A stretch of DNA of 64,000 nt from Paraburkholderia atlantica (GTDB lineage: Bacteria; Pseudomonadota; Gammaproteobacteria; Burkholderiales; Burkholderiaceae): positions 310,001-374,000 of the forward strand of contig NZ_WHNQ01000002.1 in the NCBI RefSeq assembly GCF_009362785.1, read 5' to 3'. Below the pieces are notes generated by a model. The model did not search any database and was not told the DNA's origin. It was given only the letters and a program-made list of their open reading frames with translations. The first letter of the stretch is position 1. Each line of letters opens with the position of its first letter. Below are positions 27,761-37,211 of this stretch, piece after piece. Both the position numbers and the translations under genes were made by a program.

Positions 27761-28033
27761 ATGACTCGTATGGTTCAATGCGCGAAGCTCGGCAAGGAAG
27801 CCGAAGGCCTCGATTTCCCGCCGCTGCCGGGCGAACTCGGCAAGCGGATCTACGAAAGTATCTCGAAGGAAGCCTGGCAAGCCTGGTTGAAGCAGCAAAC
27901 CATGCTGATCAACGAAAACCGTCTGAACATGGCCGATCCGCGCGCACGTCAGTATCTGATGAAGCAGACCGAAAAGTTCTTCTTCGGCGAAGGCGCGGAT
28001 ACCGCATCGGGCTACGTACCGCCGTCGGCCTGA
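27761..28033 (+). CDS. yggX: Fe(2+)-trafficking protein YggX
   Basis: Small cytosolic protein of 90 residues that protects Fe-S clusters from oxidation and helps iron trafficking. It starts [21 protein letters not shown], with the conserved Cys7, and continues [33 protein letters not shown] and [14 protein letters not shown], all typical of the family. The ATG at 27761 follows AGGAGA; an in-frame alternative 14 codons upstream lies inside the structured leader. It follows argA on the same strand with 131 bp between and ends in a strong terminator. The leader suggests its own post-transcriptional control. Confidence 0.96.
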   Translation: MTRMVQCAKLGKEAEGLDFPPLPGELGKRIYESISKEAWQAWLKQQTMLINENRLNMADPRARQYLMKQTEKFFFGEGADTASGYVPPSA

Positions 28034-28091
28034 GCTTGCCACGTCGAGACAACTCGACACCACGCTTCGCCCGAACGGGCAACGCACGGCT

Positions 28092-28122
28092 AAAAATCCG
28101 CGCCGCAAGCGCGGATTTTTTT
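28092..28122 (+). terminator. Intrinsic terminator after yggX
   Basis: A perfect 12-bp stem (AAAAATCCGCGC / GCGCGGATTTTT) with the loop CGCAA and a T7 tail. The A and T ends make it able to work in both directions. Confidence 0.9.
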
Positions 28123-28768
28123 CGCCCTGACATCGGCGGCGCATCGTGTCCGCATTCCCATCGTCTTCCCGTCAAAAAATCGTCCCGCTAATGTTCTAAG
28201 CGGTCCGTTTTCAAACCCGTTCAGACCCCGCCAAAGCCCCCGCCCGGCAATGGATGCAGCCGCATCGGCGACCTCACCTCGCGCCCCGGTTTGCACGATC
28301 CTCTGTCATCGTGCTAACATATGCCCCGTTTCAGCTGCAATTCACCTTCATTCGTGTTCTTTTCAGTTTGACTCGGCGTGCGTTTTCCGCGCGTGCGTCA
28401 TCCTGAATCGAGCTGTTTTTAAACAAGAAGGCTCGTCGGTCGTTTCCCCGCCTCAAGCGGAAAAATTCAAGACCGGCCTTTTTCGTTTCAAGCCTTCAGT
28501 GGCGCATGGGTCAGCTTCCGCCAGCCCCGCGTCCTTCGTGCATCTGCCCCCCTTCCACGGCCACGCAGGTGCAACAGTCAGCACAATCTAGACGAGTGTT
28601 TTTTCGCGAACTCATCGCGAGGCACGGGCGTTTGTTTCTTTTCGCCAACTGTTCCGCCGCTGGATAACCGGCGCCGCGGATACCCTCGCCCCGCTCACGA
28701 AATTGCACTTCCAGCAACCGAGGCGGAACGCATCACGAGTTTCGTCGCAGTCATTGGAGTTTTAAACC
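28123..28768. other. Long gene-free region and leader upstream of the proP-like gene
   Basis: No ORF that looks coding is found in about 650 bases. A sigma-70-like promoter (TTGCAC 28291-28296, 18-bp spacer, TAACAT 28315-28320) points to the transporter gene. If used, it leaves a 5' leader of about 440 nt. The leader includes a small hairpin CCGC-CTCAA-GCGG near 28449-28461 and several T runs. I recognise no known riboswitch. Confidence 0.5.
28291..28320 (+). promoter_or_regulatory. Putative sigma-70 promoter for the ProP-like gene
   Basis: TTGCAC and TAACAT are separated by 18 bp. It is the best -35/-10 pair I can see in the upstream region, but it lies 448 bases from the start codon. Confidence 0.4.
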
Positions 28769-30238
28769 TTGACCGCTTCCAGCAACGGCTTCTGGCGACA
28801 TCACAAACAAGAACAACGCCTTTCCCTCGACGACATCACCGTCGTCGATCACTCCCTCCTGAAACGGGCCGTCGGCGCCATGGCGCTCGGCAACGCGATG
28901 GAATGGTTCGATTTCGGCGTGTACAGCTATATCGCGGTAACGCTCGGCAAGGTGTTCTTCCCTTCGTCGAGCCCGTCGGCGCAGCTCATCGCAACCTTCG
29001 GCACGTTTGCCGCGGCGTTTCTCGTGCGGCCGATCGGCGGCATGGTATTCGGGCCGCTCGGTGACCGCATCGGCCGGCAGCGCGTGCTGGCGATGACGAT
29101 GATCATGATGGCCGCAGGGACCTTCGCGATCGGCCTGATCCCCAACTACGCGACGATCGGCATTCTCGCGCCGGTGCTGTTGCTGCTCGCGCGCCTCGTG
29201 CAGGGCTTCTCGACCGGCGGCGAGTACGGCGGCGCCGCGACCTTCATCGCCGAATTCTCGACCGACAAGCGCCGCGGCTTCATGGGCAGCTTCCTGGAGT
29301 TCGGCACGCTGATCGGCTATGTGCTCGGCGCGGGCACGGTCGCGCTGTTGACGGCGACGCTGTCGACCGACGCGCTGCTGTCCTGGGGCTGGCGCGTGCC
29401 GTTCCTGATCGCCGGTCCGCTCGGCCTGGTTGGTCTCTACATCCGTATGAAGCTCGAGGAAACGCCCGCGTTCAAGAAGCAGGCCGAACAGCGTGAAGCC
29501 GAGGACCGCGCGGTGCCGCAGCAGTCGTTCCGCCAGTTGCTCGTGCAGCAATGGAAGCCGCTGCTGCTGTGCGTCGGCCTCGTGTTGATCTTCAACGTGA
29601 CCGACTACATGGCGCTGTCGTATCTGCCGAGCTATCTGTCGGCGACGCTGCACTTCAACGAAACGCACGGCCTGTTCCTCGTGCTGCTCGTGATGATCCT
29701 GATGATGCCGTTGACGCTCGCCGCCGGCCGTCTGTCCGACGCGATCGGCCGCAAGCCGGTGATGCTGCTCGGCTGCGTCGGTCTGTTCGCGCTGTCGATT
29801 CCGGCGCTGCTGTTGATTCGCATGGGCACGGTGTTGCCGGTGTTCGCCGGTCTGATGATCCTCGGCGTGCTGCTGTCGTGCTTCACCGGCGTGATGCCGT
29901 CGGCGCTGCCGGCGCTGTTCCCGACCCGGATCCGCTACGGTGCGCTCGCGATCGGTTTCAATATCTCGGTGTCGCTGTTCGGCGGTACGACGCCGCTCGT
30001 GACCGCATGGCTGGTCGACCGCACCGGCAATCTGATGATGCCCGCGTACTACCTGATGGGCGCCTCGCTGATCGGCATCGTGTCGGTGCTCGCACTACGC
30101 GAAACCGCGCGCAAGCCGCTGCTCGGCTCGGGCCCGTGCGTCGCGACGCGCGCCGAAGCACACGCGGTGCTGCGCGGCGAGCGCGAGGCCGAGGAGATGG
30201 ATGAAGGGTTCGCGGCGGCTGCGACCGCGCGTGCCTGA
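28769..30238 (+). CDS. proP: MFS proline/betaine:proton symporter, ProP-like
   Basis: Twelve-helix inner-membrane transporter of 489 residues in the metabolite:H+ symporter branch. Early AMEWFDFGVYSYIA, the loop-2/3 motif GPLGDRIGRQRVLAMT, helix-5 QGFSTGGEYGGAATFIAEF and the loop-8/9 repeat AGRLSDAIGRKPVM are those of ProP, which takes up proline, glycine betaine and ectoine in osmotic stress. The C-terminus lacks the long coiled coil of E. coli ProP, so osmosensing may differ. The start codon appears to be TTG (28769) with GGAGT upstream. Substrate is inferred by family. A related dicarboxylate transporter cannot be fully excluded. Confidence 0.82.
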   Translation: MTASSNGFWRHHKQEQRLSLDDITVVDHSLLKRAVGAMALGNAMEWFDFGVYSYIAVTLGKVFFPSSSPSAQLIATFGTFAAAFLVRPIGGMVFGPLGDRIGRQRVLAMTMIMMAAGTFAIGLIPNYATIGILAPVLLLLARLVQGFSTGGEYGGAATFIAEFSTDKRRGFMGSFLEFGTLIGYVLGAGTVALLTATLSTDALLSWGWRVPFLIAGPLGLVGLYIRMKLEETPAFKKQAEQREAEDRAVPQQSFRQLLVQQWKPLLLCVGLVLIFNVTDYMALSYLPSYLSATLHFNETHGLFLVLLVMILMMPLTLAAGRLSDAIGRKPVMLLGCVGLFALSIPALLLIRMGTVLPVFAGLMILGVLLSCFTGVMPSALPALFPTRIRYGALAIGFNISVSLFGGTTPLVTAWLVDRTGNLMMPAYYLMGASLIGIVSVLALRETARKPLLGSGPCVATRAEAHAVLRGEREAEEMDEGFAAAATARA

Positions 30239-30273
30239 TCCGCGCAGTCATCCCTCGCTAGGGTAGTGTCGAA

Positions 30274-30307
30274 GCGGGCCGGCGATATTCGCCGGCCCGC
30301 TTTTTTT
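30274..30307. terminator. Terminator between proP-like gene and phosphodiesterase
   Basis: A perfect 12-bp stem (GCGGGCCGGCGA / TCGCCGGCCCGC), with a 3-nt loop and T7 on the plus strand, ends the transporter transcript. Confidence 0.88.
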
Positions 30308-30806
30308 ACGTCAGCAGCGAATCGAACGTCGCGCTGACCTGCGCGCCTTCGACGATCAATCTACCCGCGCACACCGGCAGCTTGAAACGCCGCGGCCCCG
30401 CGCTGCCCGGATTGACGTACAGCACGCCGTCGCGCTCGGCGATCGACGGCTTGTGCGAGTGGCCGCTCACAACGACGCGAATGCCTTCGTCGTGCGGCAC
30501 GCAGCCCAGTTCGGCGATGTCGTGCACGACCAGAATCGTCACCTGCTGGACGGTCAGCCGCGCATGCGTCGGCAAAGAGGCGGCCCAGTCGCCCGTATCG
30601 TTGTTGCCGCGCACCGCGGTCAGCGGCGCGATCCGCGCGAGCGCGTCGAGCACGTCCGGGTTGCAGATATCGCCCGCGTGAATGATCGCATCACAGCCGT
30701 CGAGATAATGCAACGCTTCGGGACGCACGAGGTTGTGCGTGTCGGAGACGAGCCCGATACGGGCAGCAATCGAAGGTGGGCGACGTGAAGCCATGCTCGA
30801 TCTCAC
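30306..30806 (-). CDS. YfcE/MJ0936-family metallophosphoesterase
   Basis: Small binuclear-metal phosphodiesterase of 166 residues. Ligand motifs are LVSDTHN (Asp, His), HAGDICN, RGNND, a central VVHD and GHSHKP. These fit the YfcE group, which hydrolyses phosphodiesters in vitro. The natural substrate is unknown. The last conserved segment LYVNPGSAGPRRF is also typical. The GTG start at 30806 overlaps the stop of the upstream membrane-protein gene by four bases (GTGA), suggesting coupled translation; ATG 30794 is the alternative. It is the last gene of a three-gene operon. Confidence 0.85.
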   Translation of the reverse strand: MRSSMASRRPPSIAARIGLVSDTHNLVRPEALHYLDGCDAIIHAGDICNPDVLDALARIAPLTAVRGNNDTGDWAASLPTHARLTVQQVTILVVHDIAELGCVPHDEGIRVVVSGHSHKPSIAERDGVLYVNPGSAGPRRFKLPVCAGRLIVEGAQVSATFDSLLT

Positions 30807-31609
30807 TCAGTCTGCGGCTGCGCCAACTCTCGCGCCGCCGCGTGAGCGCGCCGCTGCCCAGCCAGCATGCGCCGCGTCAACCCCTGCACGACGACCGACA
30901 CCACCGCCGCGCACGCAAAGCCCGTCGCCACACCGTACTGCGGCAGCAGCAACGCCGTCACCGCGAAGAACGCCGCGAACGAGCCGCGCCCGACCACCAT
31001 GCCGCGCATCAGCAGCGCGACGAAGTCCGCGCCATGCGCACGCTGCGCCGATACCGCGAGCACGATGCCGAGCAGCGGAAACACCGACAGCACGCCACTC
31101 CAAGCCGCGCCCATCGATGCAGAGGCCGCCGTCACCGCGAGCGTCAGCAGCGCGCCCGCGAGCATCCTTACGGCCAGATCCGCGCGCCCGACGCGCGCCG
31201 CCGGCACATGGCCCGTCGCGCGCGGCAAGCTGCTCTGCGACACCGCCACGCCCACGCACGCCGCCGCCAGCGCCCATCCGGCCGAGCCGGGCAGCCGCAC
31301 GATCACCAGCGCAACGCCGAGCCAGCCGGCCACCCCCACAAGCAGTGCAAGCGGCCAGTCGAAGCGCCGGCAGGTCCACCCATAAGCAAGATTGAACGCC
31401 TCCAACGCGGCGATCGCCGCAATCGACGCCGCCGACGCCTGCGCCGCGAACGCCGGCCCGCGCTCGAGCGCGAGCAGCAGCATGATCGGTCCAGCGACGA
31501 CCGGCAGCCCCGCGAGCCATCCGGCGACCGATGGTCCCCAGACGCGCGCGGCCACCGTCAGCGCGGCGAGAAAGGCCGGCACCAGCACGAGCTTCAGCGC
31601 GAGCAGCAT
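30803..31609 (-). CDS. Predicted membrane protein with two similar halves (function unknown)
   Basis: Integral membrane protein of 268 residues, eight or nine hydrophobic segments, that I cannot place in a named family. Two halves look related: GWLAGLPVVAGPIMLLLALERG with FAAQASAAS (about 29-60) and GVLSVFPLLGIVLAVSAQRA with FVALLMRG (about 170-205) share a G-x-L-x-x-x-P start, a long helix and an Ala-rich segment. This inverted or tandem half-repeat is common among small transporters. It starts three bases after the TMEM175-like gene and overlaps the phosphoesterase, so the three are very likely co-translated. Confidence 0.75.
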   Translation of the reverse strand: MLLALKLVLVPAFLAALTVAARVWGPSVAGWLAGLPVVAGPIMLLLALERGPAFAAQASAASIAAIAALEAFNLAYGWTCRRFDWPLALLVGVAGWLGVALVIVRLPGSAGWALAAACVGVAVSQSSLPRATGHVPAARVGRADLAVRMLAGALLTLAVTAASASMGAAWSGVLSVFPLLGIVLAVSAQRAHGADFVALLMRGMVVGRGSFAAFFAVTALLLPQYGVATGFACAAVVSVVVQGLTRRMLAGQRRAHAAARELAQPQTE

Positions 31610-31612
31610 TGC

Positions 31613-32188
<576 letters not shown>

Positions 32189-32335
32189 GCTGCGATGTCC
32201 CGAAGATGAATGCGGTGGGGCGCACAGCCCGCCCGCGCATCGCGCGCGGGCCGCGCCGCTGCCGATTATCCGTGATGGTGTGAGGATTTGTCGATGCGCC
32301 GAGCCGGCCGCGCGGATGACTCCGTCCGCCGCGGC

Positions 32336-32689
32336 TCACGGGTAGTAGACGGCGAGCCAGACGCTTGGCTCGGTGTCGCTCGTATATGCGACGCGGTGCC
32401 GGCAATGCGCTTCGATCAGCACGTGATCGCCTGGCTTCATCGGAAGCGGCTCGGGGTCGCCGTCGAATTCGAGCACCGCCGCGCCGCTGAGCAGCACGAC
32501 CCATTCGGCGCGCGGGCTGTCGTACCAGAAGCCGGGCGGACTCGCCTGCCCGGTCGACACGATCCGCTCGATCGTCACGCCGCCCTGCTCGACGAGCGCG
32601 TCGACCTGCTCGTCAGCCGTCGTCGCCGGCCGCGCGACGGCGTCGAACAGGTTGCCGCTGTTACGTGCGGGTTTGAGCGAGCTTGTCAT
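32336..32689 (-). CDS. Small cupin-domain protein
   Basis: Single cupin barrel of 117 residues. The metal-site segments are recognisable: PRAEWVVLLSGAAVLEFDGDPEPLPMKPGDHVLIEAHCRHRV, broken here into motif 1 (W-V-V-L-L-x-G) and motif 2 (P-G-D-x-x-x-I-x-x-x-x-x-H-R). Both metal-binding His of motif 1 appear replaced (SPRAEWVV), so the metal site may be reduced. The substrate is unknown. It sits 28 bp downstream of the flavoprotein gene on the same strand and could be co-transcribed. Confidence 0.8.
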   Translation of the reverse strand: MTSSLKPARNSGNLFDAVARPATTADEQVDALVEQGGVTIERIVSTGQASPPGFWYDSPRAEWVVLLSGAAVLEFDGDPEPLPMKPGDHVLIEAHCRHRVAYTSDTEPSVWLAVYYP

Positions 32690-32717
32690 TCGCGTGTCGC
32701 GCCGGCGTCAACGCGGT

Positions 32718-34115
32718 TCATTGCATCGGCTCGAGCCCATCGAGCAGCGTCAGCACGAGTTCGCTGATGGTCGGATGCACGTGCATCGCGTATTGCAAAG
32801 TCGGATATGGCGCGCCCGCCGTCATGATGTCGACGAACGTATGGATCGCCTCGTCGCCCTCGACGCCGTGAATCGCCGCGCCGAGTATCTGTTTGCTGTT
32901 CGCATCGACGAGCGCCTTCATGAAGCCGTCGGTTTCGCCACGCTCGCGCGCACGGCCCACGCGCGACATCGGCATCGTCGCGATCAGCGCTTTGCGGCCG
33001 CTCTTGCGCACCTCCTCTTCCGACATGCCCACGCGCGCGAGCGGCGGATCGACGAACACCGCGTACGTCATGATCCGCGTGTCGACGCTGCGCGCGCCAC
33101 CGTCGAGCAGGTTCGCCGCGACGATCTGGTAGTCGTCGTAGGACGTATGCGTGAACGCGCCGCGGCCGTTCACGTCGCCGATCGCCCACACGCCCGGCAC
33201 GCTGGTGCGCAGCTGGCCGTCGACGATGATCGTGCCGTGCCGGTCGGTCTCGATGCCGGCGACGTCGAGACCGAGGTCGTCGGTATTCGGCGTGCGGCCG
33301 GTCGCGACCAGCAGGTGCGATGCTTCCATCGCCGGGATGTTCTGCTCGAAGCCGATGCACACATCGTTCGCGCGATGCGGATGCAGCTCGACGCGCGTCG
33401 GCTGCACGCCGAAATGAAACTCGACGCCCTCGCGCGCGAGCACCTTCTGCACCGACTCGGCGAAATCGGCATCCTCGCGGTTGAGCACGCGCTCGCCGCG
33501 CACCAGCACGCTGACGCGGCTGCCGAAGCGGCGAAACACCTGCGCGAATTCGAGCGCGATATAACTACCGCCGACGATCACCAGATGATTCGGCAACGTG
33601 GTCAGTTCGAGCAGCGTCGAGTTGGTGTAGTACGGAATCCGCTGGATGCCTTCGAGCGGCGGCACGACCGCGCGCGTGCCGGTGTTGATGAAGATTTCGA
33701 ACGCGCTGAGCTCGTCCAGTAGCTGACCGTCGCGCCCAATGACCGAGAGCGTGCGTGGGCCGGTGAAGCGCGCATGGCCATTGAACACCGTGATGTTTTC
33801 CGTGCCGCGCAGCCATTTTTCGACGCCGCTGCGCGACTGCCCGATGATCCGGTCCTTGCGCGCCTTGACGGCCGCCATATCGACGCTGACCGAGCCCACC
33901 TGCACGCCGAGGTCCGCAGCATGGCGCGCCACGTGCGCCGCGCGGGCGCTCGCCACATAAGATTTGGTCGGTGTGCAGCCAACGTTGACGCAGGTGCCGC
34001 CGAAGTCCGCGCGCTCGATCACCGCGGTACGGCGCCCGCTTTGAGCGAGCCGCACGGCGAGCGGCGAGCCGCCTTGTCCCGTACCGATCACGACTGCGTC
34101 GAAGTGCTGTGGCAT
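32718..34115 (-). CDS. FAD-dependent pyridine nucleotide-disulfide oxidoreductase (mercuric reductase-like)
   Basis: Flavoprotein of 465 residues. FAD-binding VVIGTGQGGSPLAVRLA is followed by the redox-active disulfide GGTCVNVGCTPTK, the NAD site VIVGGSYIALEFAQVFRRFG, and VWAIGDVNGRGAFTH. The C-terminal dimerisation domain has HVHPTISE with the catalytic His-Glu-type pair. It lacks the N-terminal metal-binding domain and the C-terminal vicinal Cys pair of true MerA, so mercury reduction is not supported. It resembles the general FAD-containing oxidoreductases of this branch. ATG 34115 (MPQHFDAVVIG) was chosen over a 21-codon longer frame. Confidence 0.85.
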   Translation of the reverse strand: MPQHFDAVVIGTGQGGSPLAVRLAQSGRRTAVIERADFGGTCVNVGCTPTKSYVASARAAHVARHAADLGVQVGSVSVDMAAVKARKDRIIGQSRSGVEKWLRGTENITVFNGHARFTGPRTLSVIGRDGQLLDELSAFEIFINTGTRAVVPPLEGIQRIPYYTNSTLLELTTLPNHLVIVGGSYIALEFAQVFRRFGSRVSVLVRGERVLNREDADFAESVQKVLAREGVEFHFGVQPTRVELHPHRANDVCIGFEQNIPAMEASHLLVATGRTPNTDDLGLDVAGIETDRHGTIIVDGQLRTSVPGVWAIGDVNGRGAFTHTSYDDYQIVAANLLDGGARSVDTRIMTYAVFVDPPLARVGMSEEEVRKSGRKALIATMPMSRVGRARERGETDGFMKALVDANSKQILGAAIHGVEGDEAIHTFVDIMTAGAPYPTLQYAMHVHPTISELVLTLLDGLEPMQ

Positions 34116-34284
34116 GGCAACTCTCCCGGGTCTGGGTGCAGGTCGTAGCATCTTACGCTTAGTGCCACGGGCTGCCATGCGATGTCGGATTGTGCGGGCG
34201 CTTTGGCGATGGCCCGTTTTGCCGCGCGCCGCGCGAGGCGGCGCCAGTCAGTCTGGATTACTGGGTGGTACTTCGCGGGACTTC

Positions 34285-34485
34285 TCAGGCGTGGCAATGA
34301 ACCGCGCAAATCAACTCGCGCGAACGCTGCAGGGCGGCCTGCGCGCCGCGCGCCGCGAATACCCAGCCGACCTGGCCGAGATTGAAGTCTTGCGACACCA
34401 TCACCTGCATCAAAGCGACCATCGGCAGCACGACCGATGGCCTGTAAAGCTGGTTTCTGATCAACTCTGACATCACGACCCCCAT
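34285..34485 (-). CDS. Small hypothetical protein
   Basis: Possible protein of 66 residues (MGVVMSELIRNQLYRPSVVL...) that I do not recognise. A moderately hydrophobic middle (VVLPMVALMQVMVSQ) is followed by a basic C-terminus with two Cys. Codon use is compatible with coding but does not prove it. A shorter form starts at ATG 34473, which has GGGGG upstream. It is upstream of the flavoprotein gene on the same strand. Confidence 0.4.
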   Translation of the reverse strand: MGVVMSELIRNQLYRPSVVLPMVALMQVMVSQDFNLGQVGWVFAARGAQAALQRSRELICAVHCHA

Positions 34486-34608
34486 TGCGGAGCGCCGCTT
34501 CGGCACCGCGCACCAATAACGTTTCAATGGGGGAATTTTAGGGAGCGCGTCGCCGCCGATAAATAGCGGCAACGCGAAGTCACTTGTTCGGCAAACTGAA
34601 CAATCGCG

Positions 34609-36924
34609 TCAGGACGCCTTCGCCATGCCGATCAATTGCGCGTCGTACAGCGTGCGCGCATAGGCGCTAGCCCCGACCGGCCGGCTGTACAGGTAGCCTT
34701 GCTGCTTGTCGCAATCGATCGCGCGCAGAAACGCCGCCTGCTCGGCGGTCTCGACGCCCTCGGCGGTCACGTTCATGCCGAGCGAGTGGGCCATCGCGAC
34801 GACCGCCTGCGTGATCGCGATCGAATCGCGATGATCCGGCAGCCCTGCGACGAACGACCGGTCGATCTTCAGGTTATGCAGCGGAAAGCGCTTCAGGTAC
34901 GACAGCGACGAATAACCGGTGCCGAAATCGTCGACCGACACGCGCACGCCCATTGCGCTCAGCGCGCACAGCATCGGCAGCACGGTGTCGCTGTCGCTCA
35001 TCAGCAGCCGCTCGGTGATCTCGAGTTCGAGCGCGGCGGGTTCGAGCCCGGACTGCGCGAGACAGCGCTCGATCCGCTCGAGCAGCCCGTCGTTGAATTG
35101 CCGCGGCGACAGGTTCACCGCGACGATCAGATGCGGCGCCAACGTGCGCCGCCACTGCGCAACCTGCTGGCAGGCGTGTTCGAGCACCCAGTCGCCGATC
35201 TCGACGATCAGCCCGGCGTCCTCGGCGACCGGAATGAATTCGCCCGGCGACACGTTGCCCAGTTCGCTGTTGTACCAGCGCAGCAGCGCTTCCGCGCCGA
35301 TCGTGCGACCGCTCTGGCTATCGACGATCGGCTGGTACACGAGGCTCAGCTCGTTGGCCGCGAGCGCGCGCCGCAGCGACTGCTCGATCGTGAAACGCCG
35401 CTGCAGATGCTGGTTCAGCTCGGCGGTGAAGAACTGGAAGTTGTTGCGACCGCGCTGCTTCGCGTGATACATCGCCGAGTCGGCGTTGCGCATCAGCGTC
35501 GCGACGTCCTGGCCGTCTTCGGGAAAGAGGCTAATGCCGATCGACGCGCCCAGGTAGTACTCGTTGCCCGCCACCGCGAACGGCACCGCGATCATGTCGA
35601 GAACGCGATGCGCGAGGGCGATCAACTGACCCGTATTGCCGTACGCGCTAGCGACGATCACGAACTCGTCGCCACCCACCCGCGCCAGCGTGTCGCTGCG
35701 CCCGACGCAGGCCGACAGCCGCTCGGCGACGCTGCACAGCAAGGTATCGCCGGCTTCGTGACCGGCGGTGTCGTTGACCTTCTTGAAGCCGTCGAGATCG
35801 ACGAACAGCACGGCGACGCTGGCGAGTTCGCCGCCATGGTCGCCGCTGGCGCGCGGCGCGAACAGGTCGCGCATCCGCTCGGTCAGGTAGGCGCGGTTGT
35901 AGAGGCCCGTCAGCGAATCGCGCGTGGCGAGGTACTTCAGCTGGCGCTGCGCCTCGCGCACCGGCCCGATGTCGGAAAACGAAATCAGCACGGAATCCGG
36001 CTCGCTGTCGCCGGGCCGCAGGATCGGCACCACGTTTTCCGTGATCCACACGACTTCGCCGCTCATCAGCTCGAGGCCGATCGTCACGCCGAGCATCGGC
36101 TTGCCGGTCGCGAAGACCTGGGTGACCGGACGGTTGCCGTCGCCGATCACCGAGCCGTCCTCGCCGAACGCGCGTGTCATCACGGTCTGCATGCTGCGGC
36201 CGACGACCTGCGCTGTCACGTGCAGCATGCGCTGCGCACTCGGATTGCAGGCAAGCACGATGCCGGTGCGCGACTGCACGACGATGCCTTCGCTCAGATG
36301 ATCGACGACCAGCCGGTGACGCTCCTCGCTATGCGCGAGGCGCTGCGCCATCGCGTCCTGATGGACCGCGAGGCCGACGCTGCTGCCGATGTCGCGCAGC
36401 ATCGCCTCTTCCTCGGGGGTCGGACGGCGGGTGGCGCGGTAGTAGACGGCGAACGCGCCGAGCACGATGCCGGCGTCGTTTTCGAAGGGCACGGACCAGC
36501 AGGCGCGCAAGCCGTGCGGCAATGCGAAAGCGCGGAAGTTTTCCCACAGCGGATCGGATTCGATGTCGTCGACGATCACCAGGCGGCGCTCGAACATCGC
36601 CGTGCCGCACGAGCCGGCGCGCGGACCGATCGCGGCACCCTCGATCGCGGCGCTGAACGGGGGCGGCAGCGACGGCGCACCGCCGACGCGCACATGCAAG
36701 CCGTCGGGGTCGAGCAGCAGGATCGAGCAGCACGCGCCGTCGCCGAGCAGCGCCTCGGCGCGACGGCAGACTTCGTCGAGCAACTCGGGCAGCGGCGTGT
36801 TGCGCGTGATCAGCCGCAACACGCTGCGCTCGGATGCGAGTACTTCCTCGGCCCGTTCCGGGCGATAGCGGGCGCCCTCCGGCGCGGCTGTCGTCGTGCC
36901 ACGTGATGTCGCTTCGCAAATCAT
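34609..36924 (-). CDS. GAF-PAS-GGDEF-EAL cyclic-di-GMP protein
   Basis: Soluble signalling protein of 771 residues. Order: GAF domain (about 35-190, CCSILLLDPDGLHVRVGG), PAS (about 205-330, HLSEGIVVQSRTGIVLACNPSA), GGDEF with the active site intact as VGGDEF, and EAL with EALLRW, DDFGTGYSSLSYLKRFPLHNLKIDRSFV and the late TAEGVET. Both catalytic signatures are intact, so it could make and break c-di-GMP. There are no membrane segments, so it presumably senses a cytosolic ligand. ATG 36924 (MICEATSRGT) is preferred; the frame continues ten codons upstream. Confidence 0.9.
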   Translation of the reverse strand: MICEATSRGTTTAAPEGARYRPERAEEVLASERSVLRLITRNTPLPELLDEVCRRAEALLGDGACCSILLLDPDGLHVRVGGAPSLPPPFSAAIEGAAIGPRAGSCGTAMFERRLVIVDDIESDPLWENFRAFALPHGLRACWSVPFENDAGIVLGAFAVYYRATRRPTPEEEAMLRDIGSSVGLAVHQDAMAQRLAHSEERHRLVVDHLSEGIVVQSRTGIVLACNPSAQRMLHVTAQVVGRSMQTVMTRAFGEDGSVIGDGNRPVTQVFATGKPMLGVTIGLELMSGEVVWITENVVPILRPGDSEPDSVLISFSDIGPVREAQRQLKYLATRDSLTGLYNRAYLTERMRDLFAPRASGDHGGELASVAVLFVDLDGFKKVNDTAGHEAGDTLLCSVAERLSACVGRSDTLARVGGDEFVIVASAYGNTGQLIALAHRVLDMIAVPFAVAGNEYYLGASIGISLFPEDGQDVATLMRNADSAMYHAKQRGRNNFQFFTAELNQHLQRRFTIEQSLRRALAANELSLVYQPIVDSQSGRTIGAEALLRWYNSELGNVSPGEFIPVAEDAGLIVEIGDWVLEHACQQVAQWRRTLAPHLIVAVNLSPRQFNDGLLERIERCLAQSGLEPAALELEITERLLMSDSDTVLPMLCALSAMGVRVSVDDFGTGYSSLSYLKRFPLHNLKIDRSFVAGLPDHRDSIAITQAVVAMAHSLGMNVTAEGVETAEQAAFLRAIDCDKQQGYLYSRPVGASAYARTLYDAQLIGMAKAS

Positions 36925-37211
36925 AGTTGCGCCCCCCCAACCCAACATCGGCAAGTTAGTGTACGCGGCACACCGGGGTTTACGCTAAGCACGGCGTAAA
37001 AATCTGCAGCGCATCGCGTGCGGACGGCTACGGGTGTGGCGTGCAAGCATCGGTTGACGCGGGTACGACGGACGACGGCGCTTTTGGGGTGTCGGTTCGT
37101 GGCCCGGAGGCGCCGCGCGGCGGCTCGACGCGCCGGACCGCCGCGGCAGGTTGCGGCGGCCCGTTTGGCACGATTGTCTTCAGCGCGGCGGCGGCGTCAA
37201 TCGCTCAAATG

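Noticed and set aside
34636..36906. A 756-residue open frame opposite the GGDEF-EAL gene
   Set aside because: Shadow of the minus-strand gene with intact GGDEF and EAL motifs. Protein composition is atypical.
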